Shown: one piece after another, positions 8,587-16,761 of the stretch | How positions within the stretch are numbered: position 1 is the first letter of the stretch | How the letters are laid out: the number at the start of each line of letters is the position of its first letter | Assembly (NCBI GenBank): GCA_902788035.1 | Contig: CADAIL010000026.1 | Span: forward strand, 1 to 38,402 | Source: an uncultured Lachnospiraceae bacterium | GTDB lineage: Bacteria; Bacillota; Clostridia; Lachnospirales; Lachnospiraceae | Length of the DNA stretch: 38,402 nucleotides | Direction of reading: 5' to 3' | Position numbers and translations under genes: made by a program | The notes under the pieces: generated by a model | What the model saw: only the letters and a program-made list of their open reading frames with translations | What the model was told of the DNA's origin: nothing | Databases searched by the model: none

Positions 8587-9108
8587 TCAGTCGTCCGGCC
8601 TGTTCAGATACCACTCGCCTATCTTATATATTCTGTCACTAAGCACTGCAAATATTATATCAATCTCTACATCAGGGTTGGCCTTAATGAAATTACGACA
8701 TGCCTGCACGGCAAGTTCCCAGGCCTCGTCCAACGGGTAGCCGAAAATGCCCGCGGATATTAACGGAAAACCTATACTCTTGCAGCCGTTGATCACAGCC
8801 AGCTCGAGCGATTTCTTATAGGCGTTGTACAGCATCTCAGCTTCACCGTGTCTTCCGTCCGAATATATCGGGCCGACAGCGTGAATGATATATTTGGCTT
8901 TCAGATCAAAGCCCGGGGTAATGACTGCGGAACCGATCTTACAGTGACCGATTTTGTTGCAGGCTTTGGTCAGCTTATCATATCCCGCTGCCTTAAAAAT
9001 AGCAGCGCAGACGCCGCCTCCTGCCAGAAGACCGGAGTTGGCCGCATTTACGATCACGTCAGTGTCCAAATCAACGATGCTTATCTTCTGAATCTCTATT
9101 GAACTCAT
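8587..9108 (-). CDS. Macro-domain ADP-ribose / O-acetyl-ADP-ribose hydrolase
   Basis: A 173-residue single macro domain with canonical catalytic segments: VIVNAANSGLLAGGGVCAAIFKAAG (Asn and glycine loop), GSAVITPGFDLKAKYIIHAVGPIY, and SIGFPLISAGIFGYP for the phosphate loop. This is the MacroD/YmdB-like architecture that releases ADP-ribose from acetyl-ADP-ribose or modified proteins. AGAGAGG precedes the ATG. It heads the three-gene run macro, nuclease, macro-plus-extension. Confidence 0.93.
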   Translation of the reverse strand: MSSIEIQKISIVDLDTDVIVNAANSGLLAGGGVCAAIFKAAGYDKLTKACNKIGHCKIGSAVITPGFDLKAKYIIHAVGPIYSDGRHGEAEMLYNAYKKSLELAVINGCKSIGFPLISAGIFGYPLDEAWELAVQACRNFIKANPDVEIDIIFAVLSDRIYKIGEWYLNRPDD

Positions 9109-9244
9109 GTTAAACCTCTCTCCTCAATCAAAAAATGACCACCGCCTGCCAACCGTATGGTCCAACTTTTGGGGTCAATGCATCCGGACTGCCTGCGGCT
9201 CCCGGATGCCATTTGAAAAACTTGAATTGTTTATCACATTGTAT

Positions 9245-9273
9245 ATAATACCACACTATTCATCGACTGTGAA
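9245..9273 (-). promoter_or_regulatory. Candidate promoter of the macro-nuclease-macro run
   Basis: Minus strand TTCACA (9273-9268), exact 17-nt spacer, TATTAT (9250-9245); one mismatch from consensus in each box. It lies about 140 nt upstream of the first macro gene. Confidence 0.45.
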
Positions 9274-9305
9274 CTTTGTAGTTGGCTATTTTTCACAAAA
9301 TATGT

Positions 9306-9345
9306 ACGGTCCTTCTTACTCGAATACTCTTGTAAGAAGGACCGT
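9306..9345. terminator. 14-bp perfect hairpin downstream of glgX
   Basis: ACGGTCCTTCTTAC and GTAAGAAGGACCGT form a perfect 14-bp stem with a 12-nt loop. No clear T-run follows, so it may be a terminator or a dispersed palindrome. It resembles the GACGGTTCTT palindromes seen elsewhere in the window. Confidence 0.5.
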
Positions 9346-9350
9346 CTCGC

Positions 9351-9436
9351 TCAGTTGGTATTTACTTTAGACCTCGTCACCAGATAGAATGCGTACGCCG
9401 CCTCGGCGATTATCATTGCCCGGCAAATTTTTTCAT
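9351..9436 (-). pseudogene. Possible tiny ORF with a homopolymer frameshift, downstream of glgX
   Basis: A strong AGGAGA site and ATGAAAAAATTT follow the glgX stop, but the frame closes after seven codons. One extra A in the run of six would join the ATG to an open frame (reading MIIAEAAYAFYLVTRSK...) that ends at 9351, giving about 28 residues. It may be a broken or slippery small gene, or chance. Confidence 0.25.
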
Positions 9437-9455
9437 TTGTAAATCTCCTTTTGTT

Positions 9456-11528
9456 TTACATTCCTATTAATACCATAAGGCTCCGGGACATGAGTCTGAT
9501 CTGCCTGCCCTGCAGGGCCTGCATTTCATATTTATTGTCCCCCGTATATGCGATCTTATGCCACTTCAAATCGGCAGGCAGGATCGGAAGCTCCATCGTA
9601 TGCTCCTCCCAGTGAGAGTTAACGCCGCAGTAAATAAAGCAGTCCCTTTCTGTCCCGAAATCCTTTTTCGGCTCCGCGTACATAAAGCCAAATACAAGGA
9701 AAGGATTCCACATGTCAAGCGACCATGGTTTCTCCCCGTGGAAAGACAGTTCCGGATAGCCGCTGCTGTTCCTGTCTGTGAAGTACTCTCTTCGGCGAAG
9801 TACAGGATGATCGCGGCGAAGAACAATCAGAAGTTTGCAGAACTCATAAACGTCAGAAAATTGCTCCCTGTTTTCCCAGTTGATCCAGGACAGCGGATTA
9901 TCCTGACAGTAAGCGTTGTTATTGCCGTGCTGCGTATTCCTGAACTCGTCGCCGGCAAGCAGCATGGGTGTTCCTCGGCTCAGAAGAAGCAGCGCCAGCG
10001 CGTTCTTGATCCGCCTGTTTCGCAGAGCTTCGATGACCGGGTCATTTGTAGGACCTTCCACTCCGCTGTTCCAGCTGCTGTTGTGGCTGTTGCCGTCGCG
10101 CCCTGCTTCACCATTTGCATCATTATGCTTCTCATTGTAGGACACCAGATCGTTAAGCGTGAAGCCGTCGTGGCAGGTCACGAAATTGATGGTCGAGGGC
10201 TCCTTTCTGTTCTTATACATATCGGGCGAGCCCTGAATGCGGTTAATGAGCTCCGGCCCTGCCGAGGCGTCACTCCTGATAAAGTTTCTGACGCAGTCCC
10301 GAAAATGCCCGTTCCACTCAGCCCACTTATCCGGAGCCGGGAAGGAGCCGACCTGATATAGCCCGGCGGCATCCCACGCTTCCGCGATCAGCTTCGTCTT
10401 GGAAAGGACCGGGTCGTGGGCAAGTGCTTCAAGGAGAGGCGGACTCTGCATCGGCTTTCCGTCTTTATCGCGCGAGAGAATCGGAGCTTCATCGAATCGG
10501 AAACCATCCACATGATAGTCGACCACCCAGTAGCGAAGGCAGTCCAGGATATGCTGGCGAACAACGACGTTGTTGCAGTTCACGGCGTTGCCGCAGCCGG
10601 AGTAATTCATGTAGCCGCCCTTTTCGTTCAAATGATAATAGGTGCGGTTGTCGATGCCTTTATAGCTGAGGACCGGACCGTCATCCCCCATCTCCGCCGT
10701 GTGGTTGAAGACGACGTCAAGGATCACCTCGATTCCGTTCTTGTGCAGCTTCTTGATCATGTTCTTCATCTCGTCCGCTGCCATCCCGTGTGCTCCCGAA
10801 TAGGCATAAGACGATTTAGGCGCGAAGAACGAGATTGTGGAATAGCCCCAGTAATTGAGCCGCTTGTCCCCGTCGAGATAGAGGGTCTCCTCCATCTCAT
10901 CGAATTCGAATACAGGCAGGAGTTCCACACAATTGATGCCAAGCTCCTTGAAATATGGGATCATGTCGACAATTCCGGCGTATGTTCCCTTATATCTGGA
11001 CGGGCTTGAGGGATCTTTCGTGTATCCGCGGACGTGGAGCTCATAGATAACCAGATCCTCCATCGGGATCTCCAGCTGGGTGTCATCCTCCCAGTCATAG
11101 TCATCCAGAATGATCTTGCAGCGCATTTGCCTGCGCTCGGACTTCTTCTGCCCCCAGAATTCGTGACCGCTGATCAGTTTAGCGTACGGATCCAGCAGCG
11201 AAGCATTTGGGTCGAAACGCAGACCTTTTTCCGGGGCGTATTGGCCGAAGAATCTCCAGGTGTACTCTAGCTCCTCCGGGTTCTGTCCGAACACCATGAT
11301 CGAGTAGTTGCTGCCTGTCCGGAATGCATCGGGCACGGGGATGTGGGCAAATGCCTCTTCCGCCCCCTGGTGGTACAGGACGAGCTCACAGCCCTCGGCG
11401 TCCACAGAGTTGATTGAAAAGTTGATGCCTCCGTTGCCCGACAGCGTGGCTCCGAAGGGGAAAGCGTGTCCCCTGCAGCAGGTGACGCCGTCGATTTCGA
11501 TAAAATTGAGTTCATCTATTCGTGCCAT
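9456..11528 (-). CDS. glgX: Glycogen debranching enzyme (isoamylase/GlgX type)
   Basis: A 690-residue GH13 enzyme that hydrolyses alpha-1,6 branch points of glycogen. It has an N-terminal CBM48-like beta-domain (about residues 10-125) and a catalytic barrel with the four GH13 regions: DVVFNHT, DGFRFDEA with the nucleophile Asp, LIAEAWD with the acid Glu, and FVTCHDGFTLNDLVSY with the transition-state Asp. NYWGYSTISFFAPKSSY is typical of the isoamylase branch. AGGAG lies seven bases before the ATG. No other glycogen genes are nearby. Length and motifs agree with a complete enzyme. Confidence 0.95.
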   Translation of the reverse strand: MARIDELNFIEIDGVTCCRGHAFPFGATLSGNGGINFSINSVDAEGCELVLYHQGAEEAFAHIPVPDAFRTGSNYSIMVFGQNPEELEYTWRFFGQYAPEKGLRFDPNASLLDPYAKLISGHEFWGQKKSERRQMRCKIILDDYDWEDDTQLEIPMEDLVIYELHVRGYTKDPSSPSRYKGTYAGIVDMIPYFKELGINCVELLPVFEFDEMEETLYLDGDKRLNYWGYSTISFFAPKSSYAYSGAHGMAADEMKNMIKKLHKNGIEVILDVVFNHTAEMGDDGPVLSYKGIDNRTYYHLNEKGGYMNYSGCGNAVNCNNVVVRQHILDCLRYWVVDYHVDGFRFDEAPILSRDKDGKPMQSPPLLEALAHDPVLSKTKLIAEAWDAAGLYQVGSFPAPDKWAEWNGHFRDCVRNFIRSDASAGPELINRIQGSPDMYKNRKEPSTINFVTCHDGFTLNDLVSYNEKHNDANGEAGRDGNSHNSSWNSGVEGPTNDPVIEALRNRRIKNALALLLLSRGTPMLLAGDEFRNTQHGNNNAYCQDNPLSWINWENREQFSDVYEFCKLLIVLRRDHPVLRRREYFTDRNSSGYPELSFHGEKPWSLDMWNPFLVFGFMYAEPKKDFGTERDCFIYCGVNSHWEEHTMELPILPADLKWHKIAYTGDNKYEMQALQGRQIRLMSRSLMVLIGM

Positions 11529-11549
11529 TGTAAACTCCTTTGGGGATCA

Positions 11550-11789
11550 TCACTTATAGAATCGATACAACATTATGGCCACCTGCAGCCTCGTACTGTT
11601 CTCCAGCGGGCCATACCTCTCTTTCGTAAAGCCCTTCACGATACCGGCACTCACTGCCCAGGCGATTGCCTTTTTCGCTGTCGCGCTGCAGCTCTGCGTA
11701 TCAGGGAATTTTACTGCCGACAGCATAGCGTTCGTGACCGTTGGAGTCCCCGCAGCGCGGTACATAAAGATCGTGAAATCCTGCCGTGT
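11550..11789 (-). pseudogene. Remnant of an S-layer homology (SLH) domain
   Basis: About 80 codons read as the end of an SLH domain (TRQDFTIFMYRAAGTP ... AIAWAVSAGIVKGFT ... TRLQVAIMLYRFYK), then a stop. No start, signal peptide or upstream surface-protein sequence remains. The ribosome binding site of the divergent gene at 11819 lies just beyond it. It is the 3' fragment of a lost cell-wall-anchored protein. Confidence 0.7.
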
Positions 11790-11818
11790 ACAATTCTTCT
11801 TTAGAAAGGAGAAAAAAC

Positions 11819-12259
11819 TTGAAATCATTCCGTCTCAAACATCACAACATCCCACTCCTTCTTTGCGGCATCTTCTATGCCATCCTGTGTATCTTCAGCA
11901 TTGTCACCGGCCTCATTTACATGAGCGGCAGGAGAAAGCTCAATCCACTGGAGCTGTCCGACAAGTTCATGGAACGGCTTTCTGACCCGAAAAAATTGAA
12001 GAAATTTACTGTGTTCATGGGGTTTGTCACCGTGGTCGTCGGTATCGTCCAGGGGATTACTTCATTTGCAATCATCCAAGCCCAAAAGCGCCTTCACTAC
12101 AGGATCGCGCTCGGTTTCACCTTATTCTCCATCGGTTCCGTGGCAGCCAAGCTGAAGGGAAAGATCAGCGCGTTCCCACTCCTTAAAGCGGTTGCCTACG
12201 TTTCCATTCTGGTCGTGCTGCTCCTTAAGAAAACGAGAGAGCTGTTCTCCGGGAATTGA
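11819..12259 (+). CDS. Small integral membrane protein of unknown function
   Basis: About 146 residues from a TTG at 11819, chosen because AGAAAGGAG lies at ideal spacing; an in-frame ATG at 11786 has no binding site. Four hydrophobic segments are visible: IPLLLCGIFYAILCIFSIVTGLIY, FTVFMGFVTVVVGIVQGITSF, IALGFTLFSIGSVAAKL and LLKAVAYVSILVVLLL. The segment RRKLNPLELSDKFMERLSDPKKLKKF joins the first two. I recognise no family. It has no obvious partner. Confidence 0.65.
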   Translation: MKSFRLKHHNIPLLLCGIFYAILCIFSIVTGLIYMSGRRKLNPLELSDKFMERLSDPKKLKKFTVFMGFVTVVVGIVQGITSFAIIQAQKRLHYRIALGFTLFSIGSVAAKLKGKISAFPLLKAVAYVSILVVLLLKKTRELFSGN

Positions 12260-12268
12260 TGAGGTGCT

Positions 12269-12300
12269 TCATCCGACTTTTGACCTGGTAAATCGGATGA
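12269..12300 (+). terminator. Weak hairpin after the small membrane protein gene
   Basis: TCATCCGA/TCGGATGA, 8-bp stem with a 16-nt loop, 10 nt after the stop codon; only TCTTTC follows. Confidence 0.35.
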
Positions 12301-12489
12301 TCTTTCACCAGACGTTCCAAGAACAATCATTGGATTCTTACAGTAGTAAGATGTTCTGGCGTGTTCATGATTTGGTCAAAATTCATAGTATAATTATCAC
12401 ATAATTTCCGACAATATTCCACAATTATAGTATGTATTTTCATTTCAGATGACATTTAGAAGATTTTTTCTCGAGATTATAATCTGTAA

Positions 12490-12533
12490 AAAAGCTGTCC
12501 CCACCGCAAGATTGCGGCTGAAGGACAGCTTTT
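12490..12533. terminator. Two-tier terminator-like hairpin
   Basis: AAAAGCTGTCC pairs with GGACAGCTTTT, and inside it CCGCAA pairs with TTGCGG. A/T runs on both sides suit termination in both directions. No gene adjoins directly. Confidence 0.6.
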
Positions 12534-12600
12534 GCATGGGACGAATCCAATCAAATCAACATGATAAAGAACATATATATGTTCTTCGAAGCAGGTTTCT

Positions 12601-12912
12601 GATGCTTCCTATTTCAATGTCAGTCATGCCAGTTCCTTTTTTGCTAAATCTGCTGCCGCTAGTAATCAGGCAGTCGATTTTGCTAAATAAGACGCATGTG
12701 CAGTGCCATATGAAGATAAAATCATATGCTATAGGCAGTCATGCCAGCTCGTCTTTAAATAAATCCGCTGAAAGTTTACAGATATGGCCAGCTTAAAAGC
12801 AGTCACCTTTATTGATTTTGATAATAGGTGATGGTAAGACATTCTTATATGAGATTTTGAGTGGCAGTAGACATAAAGTGATTTTGCTGTAATCTACTGC
12901 CCTCAAAAACAT
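12601..12912. repeat. Degenerate repeats related to the 108-bp array
   Basis: Two diverged copies of CAGTCATGCCAG(T/C)TC, at 12621 and 12736, are each followed by a TAAATC-GCTG segment. At 12863-12900 region, GGCAGTAGA pairs with TCTACTGCC. No gene is visible in this stretch. Confidence 0.55.
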
Positions 12913-13364
12913 CCGGGCAGTCATCATCCTCCATTTTGAGCTCAGATGACTGAATGCCTACTTTCTTGCTTTCAGTTGATTTGAGTTGATTTCACTCTTC
13001 GCGACTGAATGCCTACACACCCGGGCAGTCATCATCCTCCATTTTGAGCTCAGATGACTGAATGCCTACTTTCTTGCTTTCAGTTGATTTGAGTTGATTT
13101 CACTCTTTGCGACTGAATGCCTCAACACCCGGGCAGTCATCATCCTCCGTTTTGAGCTCAGACGACTGAATGCCCACATTCTTGCTTTCAGTTGATTTGT
13201 GTTGATTTCACTCTTTGCGACTGAATGCCTACACACCCGGGCAGTCATCATCCTCCGGTTTGAGCTCAGATGACTGAATACCTACTTTCTTGCTTTCAGT
13301 TGATTTGTGCTGATTTCACTCTTTGCGACTGCCTGCCTCAACACCCGGGCAGTTTCACGTGTCA
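12913..13364. repeat. 108-bp tandem repeat array, four units plus a truncated fifth
   Basis: The landmark CCGGGCAG recurs at 12913, 13021, 13129, 13237 and 13345, exactly 108 bp apart. Units differ by a few bases. Each holds CAGTCATC...GATGACTG (8-bp inverted arms) and two copies of GACTGAATGCC. The fifth unit stops after about ten bases, where a different palindrome begins. The array sits between convergent genes and is not coding. Confidence 0.92.
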
Positions 13365-13408
13365 GGGACGGTTCTTCGCATGGATTTTTCCATGCGAAGA
13401 ACCGTCCC
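13365..13408. repeat. Perfect 19-bp-stem GGGACGGTTCTT palindrome
   Basis: The stem GGGACGGTTCTTCGCATGG pairs perfectly with its complement at 13390-13408 around a 6-nt loop (ATTTTT). It lies 8 nt past the carB stop and may also act as its terminator. Related palindromes lie at 23704 and 26263. Confidence 0.85.
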
Positions 13409-13415
13409 CAACATG

Positions 13416-16400
13416 TCATATCGTAGATATCCTCGGCGTTATCTCCTCAAGCACCTCCAGAAGAATCCGCACCGTATCAAGCGACGTGAACATTGTAACC
13501 CCGTTCATGATCGCGCACCGCCTGATTGCTGCGCCGTCGCTGTAGTGGACGCCGGACAGGATTGCTCTTGTGTTTATGATGTAGCTGACATAACCTGCCC
13601 GGATCGACCGCAGAATCTCATCACTCCCCTCGCTGATCTTCCCTCGGATCCTAGTCCGGATTCCATGCTCCTTGAGGAACAGTCCGGTCCCAATCGTCGC
13701 CTCGATATTAAAACCAAGCTCGTAGAACCTCCGAATTAATGGCAGCGCCTCCTCCTTGTCCTCGTCAGCCAATGTGACGATAACGGTCCCATACTCCTTC
13801 ATCTTGATGCCGGATGCCTGCATTGCCTTATAAAACGCGCGCTTGAGGCTCTTGTCATAGCCGATCGCCTCGCCGGTCGACTTCATCTCCGGCGACAGGT
13901 AAGCATCCATTCCGTTCAGTTTTTCAAATGAAAACGCCGGCGCCTTCACATACCTAAATTCCTTCTCAGGCAGACGGAAGTCTGCAAATCCCTGCTCCCT
14001 GAGGCTGATTCCTAGCATCACCCTCGTCGCGATACCCACCAGTGATACCCCTGTCGATTTCGAAAGGAAAGGCACACTCCGGGAAGCCCTCGGATTCACC
14101 TCGATAATAAACACGTTGTCCTCGTCATCTACAATGAACTGAATATTATAGAGTCCGACAATGCCGATACCGATGCCCAGCTTTCTGGTGTATTCCCAAA
14201 TCGTCTCCTTCACGCGGTCCGAGACCGAAAACGGCGGATATACGCTCGTGCTGTCGCCGGAATGCACGCCGGTCCGTTCCACCAGCTCCATGATGCCCGG
14301 CAGGAATACGCTCTTCCCGTCGCATATAGCATCCACCTCTACCTCTTTTCCGACAATATACCGGTCGACAAGCACCGGACTGTCCTCATTGACAGAGACT
14401 GCGCTGCTCAGGTATTGCTTAAGAAGAGTTTCATTGGCTACAATCTCCATAGCCCTGCCGCCGAGAACATAGGAAGGCCGCACCAGCACCGGATAACCGA
14501 TCTCCTCCGCCGCACGGAGGCCTTCTTCGATGCTCATGACAGCCACGCCCTCCGGATGAGGTATTCCGAGTTCTCTGATGACATTTTCAAATGCATCTCT
14601 GTCCTCCGCTCTATGAATCGCCCGAGGACCTGTCCCGATGACTCTGACCCCTCTTTTAGCCAAAGGCTCCGCCAGATTCACCGCTGTCTGTCCGCCGAGA
14701 GAAGCTATCACTCCAAGGGGCTGCTCGAGATCGACAATGTTCATGATATCCTCCACTGTCAGCGGTTCAAAATAGAGCTTGTCGGCTGTCGTGTAATCCG
14801 TCGATACCGTCTCCGGATTGTTGTTGATTACAATCGCTTCATACCCCATCTCCCGGATCGTCTTGACCGCATGAACAGTGGAATAGTCGAACTCCACCCC
14901 CTGTCCGATGCGGATCGGTCCTGAACCGAGCACGATAATCTTCTTTTTATCGGATATGATTGACTCATTCTCGTCCTCATAAGTCGAGTAGAAATACGGC
15001 ACATAGCTTGCGAACTCACTTGCGCAGGTATCAATCATCTTATAGACAGGACGAATGGCGTGCCGCTTCCTGAAAAGACGGATATCCTCTTCATTGCATC
15101 GAAGCAACTCGGCAATGTAGGAGTCGGAGAAGCCCATGCGCTTGGCATCATAGATCAATTCATAAACATCTACTGAACCTAACGCAGCGTACGAATCCGC
15201 ATATGCCTCCAGCTTTTTCTCATAATCAACAATCTTTTTGATCTTATCCAGAAAAAACAGGTCAATCTTCGTCCTGGCATAGATAGTCTGCGGGTCCGCC
15301 CCGAGCCACAAAAGCTCCGAGATAGCATAAATCCGATCGTCCGTCCCCTCCTCAATATAATGAAGAAGCCTGTCAACCGCCTCCGCGCGGTTCTCCGGTG
15401 CTTTCTTCTGTGAGAGGTTCTTCATATCAAACTTCTCAAGATGAATATGGTTCTTCCCATCCTCCAGAGATCGGATTGCCTTCAGAAGACTCTCCTCCAT
15501 AGTCCGCCCGATGCTCATCGTCTCGCCGGTTGACTTCATTTGGGTGGAAAGGACATTTGAAGCGAGAGTGAATTTGTCAAATGGGAACCGCGGCATCTTT
15601 GTCACCACATAATCGAGGGCCGGTTCGAAGCACGCAGGGGTATTGGCAAGCGGAATCTCCTCCAGATTCATCCCGACCGCGATCTTGGCGGAGACCCTCG
15701 CGATCGGATAGCCGGTGGCCTTGGAGGCAAGCGCGGACGATCTCGAGACCCTTGGATTGACCTCGATGACGTAATAATCAAATGACTCCGGGTCCATCGC
15801 GAACTGCACGTTGCAGCCTCCCTTCACTTTAAGCGCGCGAATGATCCGGAGCGCGCTGTCCCGCAGCATGTGATATTCCTTATTGGTCAGCGTCTGGCTT
15901 GGAGCTACCACGATCGAATCACCCGTGTGAATTCCGACCGGATCGAGATTTTCCATGTTGCAAATGGTGATGGCGGTGTCATTTGCATCCCTCATCACCT
16001 CGTACTCAATCTCCTTGTAGCCTTTGATACTCTTCTCCACGAGAACCTGATTGACCGGGGACAGCGCGAGTGCGTGTTTCATCATCTCCCGCATCTCTTC
16101 CTCGTGATACGCAAATCCACCGCCGGTCCCGCCCAGCGTAAAGGCCGGCCGAAGAATGACCGGATAACCGATGGTCTTTGCCGCTGACAGGCCTTCCTCG
16201 ATACTCCCTGCAATAGTGGAGGGAACGACCGGCTCGTGCAGTTCCTCGCACAGCTGCTTGAATTTCTCCCGGTCCTCAGCCCTGCGGATACTCTCCGCGT
16301 CCGTCCCCAAAAGCTCGATCTCACACTCATCGAGAACGCCCTTCTCGTAGAGCTGCAGGGAGAGATTGAGCCCGGTCTGACCGCCGATTCCCGGAACGAT

Positions 16401-16655
16401 CGCGTCCGGCCGCTCATAGCGGCATATCCTGGCCATATACTCCAGAGTCAGCGGCTCCATGTACACCTTGTCGGCAATCGTGTGATCAGTCATAATGGTC
16501 GCCGGGTTGGAATTGGCAAGAACGACCTCATAGCCTTCCTCCTTGAGGGCAAGGCAGGCCTGGGTTCCCGCGTAATCAAACTCGGCCGCCTGACCGATCA
16601 CGATCGGTCCAGAGCCGATGACAAGAATCTTATGAATATCTGTCCGTTTTGGCAT
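13416..16655 (-). CDS. carB: Carbamoyl-phosphate synthase large subunit
   Basis: A 1079-residue subunit that makes carbamoyl phosphate from bicarbonate, ATP and CarA-derived ammonia for pyrimidine and arginine synthesis. The start at MPKRTDIHKI (ATG at 16655, AGAGG upstream) is preferred to one seven codons earlier. The duplicated synthetase halves are clear: ILVIGSGPIVIGQAAEFDYAG and IIVLGSGPIRIGQGVEFDYS, each with an ATP-grasp domain (ILRPAFTLGGTGGG; VLVRPSYVLGGRAM, and EVNPR twice). The allosteric MGS-like domain is at the C-terminus (FNIEATIGTGLFLKEHG). Full length. It follows carA by about 106 nt on the same strand. Confidence 0.98.
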   Translation of the reverse strand: MPKRTDIHKILVIGSGPIVIGQAAEFDYAGTQACLALKEEGYEVVLANSNPATIMTDHTIADKVYMEPLTLEYMARICRYERPDAIVPGIGGQTGLNLSLQLYEKGVLDECEIELLGTDAESIRRAEDREKFKQLCEELHEPVVPSTIAGSIEEGLSAAKTIGYPVILRPAFTLGGTGGGFAYHEEEMREMMKHALALSPVNQVLVEKSIKGYKEIEYEVMRDANDTAITICNMENLDPVGIHTGDSIVVAPSQTLTNKEYHMLRDSALRIIRALKVKGGCNVQFAMDPESFDYYVIEVNPRVSRSSALASKATGYPIARVSAKIAVGMNLEEIPLANTPACFEPALDYVVTKMPRFPFDKFTLASNVLSTQMKSTGETMSIGRTMEESLLKAIRSLEDGKNHIHLEKFDMKNLSQKKAPENRAEAVDRLLHYIEEGTDDRIYAISELLWLGADPQTIYARTKIDLFFLDKIKKIVDYEKKLEAYADSYAALGSVDVYELIYDAKRMGFSDSYIAELLRCNEEDIRLFRKRHAIRPVYKMIDTCASEFASYVPYFYSTYEDENESIISDKKKIIVLGSGPIRIGQGVEFDYSTVHAVKTIREMGYEAIVINNNPETVSTDYTTADKLYFEPLTVEDIMNIVDLEQPLGVIASLGGQTAVNLAEPLAKRGVRVIGTGPRAIHRAEDRDAFENVIRELGIPHPEGVAVMSIEEGLRAAEEIGYPVLVRPSYVLGGRAMEIVANETLLKQYLSSAVSVNEDSPVLVDRYIVGKEVEVDAICDGKSVFLPGIMELVERTGVHSGDSTSVYPPFSVSDRVKETIWEYTRKLGIGIGIVGLYNIQFIVDDEDNVFIIEVNPRASRSVPFLSKSTGVSLVGIATRVMLGISLREQGFADFRLPEKEFRYVKAPAFSFEKLNGMDAYLSPEMKSTGEAIGYDKSLKRAFYKAMQASGIKMKEYGTVIVTLADEDKEEALPLIRRFYELGFNIEATIGTGLFLKEHGIRTRIRGKISEGSDEILRSIRAGYVSYIINTRAILSGVHYSDGAAIRRCAIMNGVTMFTSLDTVRILLEVLEEITPRISTI

Positions 16656-16761
16656 TGTTAAGCCTCTTTTCGTCAATAATCTGCGCTGCTATTTCTCGGC
16701 AGCTCCTTTCAACCCATTTGCGTGTTCGCTCCGATACTTACCGTTCCTCCGGCAGCATCCT

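Noticed and set aside
9222..9250. Plus-strand promoter TTGAAT-16-TATAAT
   Set aside because: Boxes are good but no plus-strand gene follows; the minus-strand reading serves a real operon.
9456..11528. Several antisense frames within glgX
   Set aside because: They are shadows of a complete GH13 enzyme and carry no motifs.
13066..13251. 61-codon frame inside the 108-bp array
   Set aside because: It arises because 108 is divisible by three; there is no ribosome site and the product is low in complexity.
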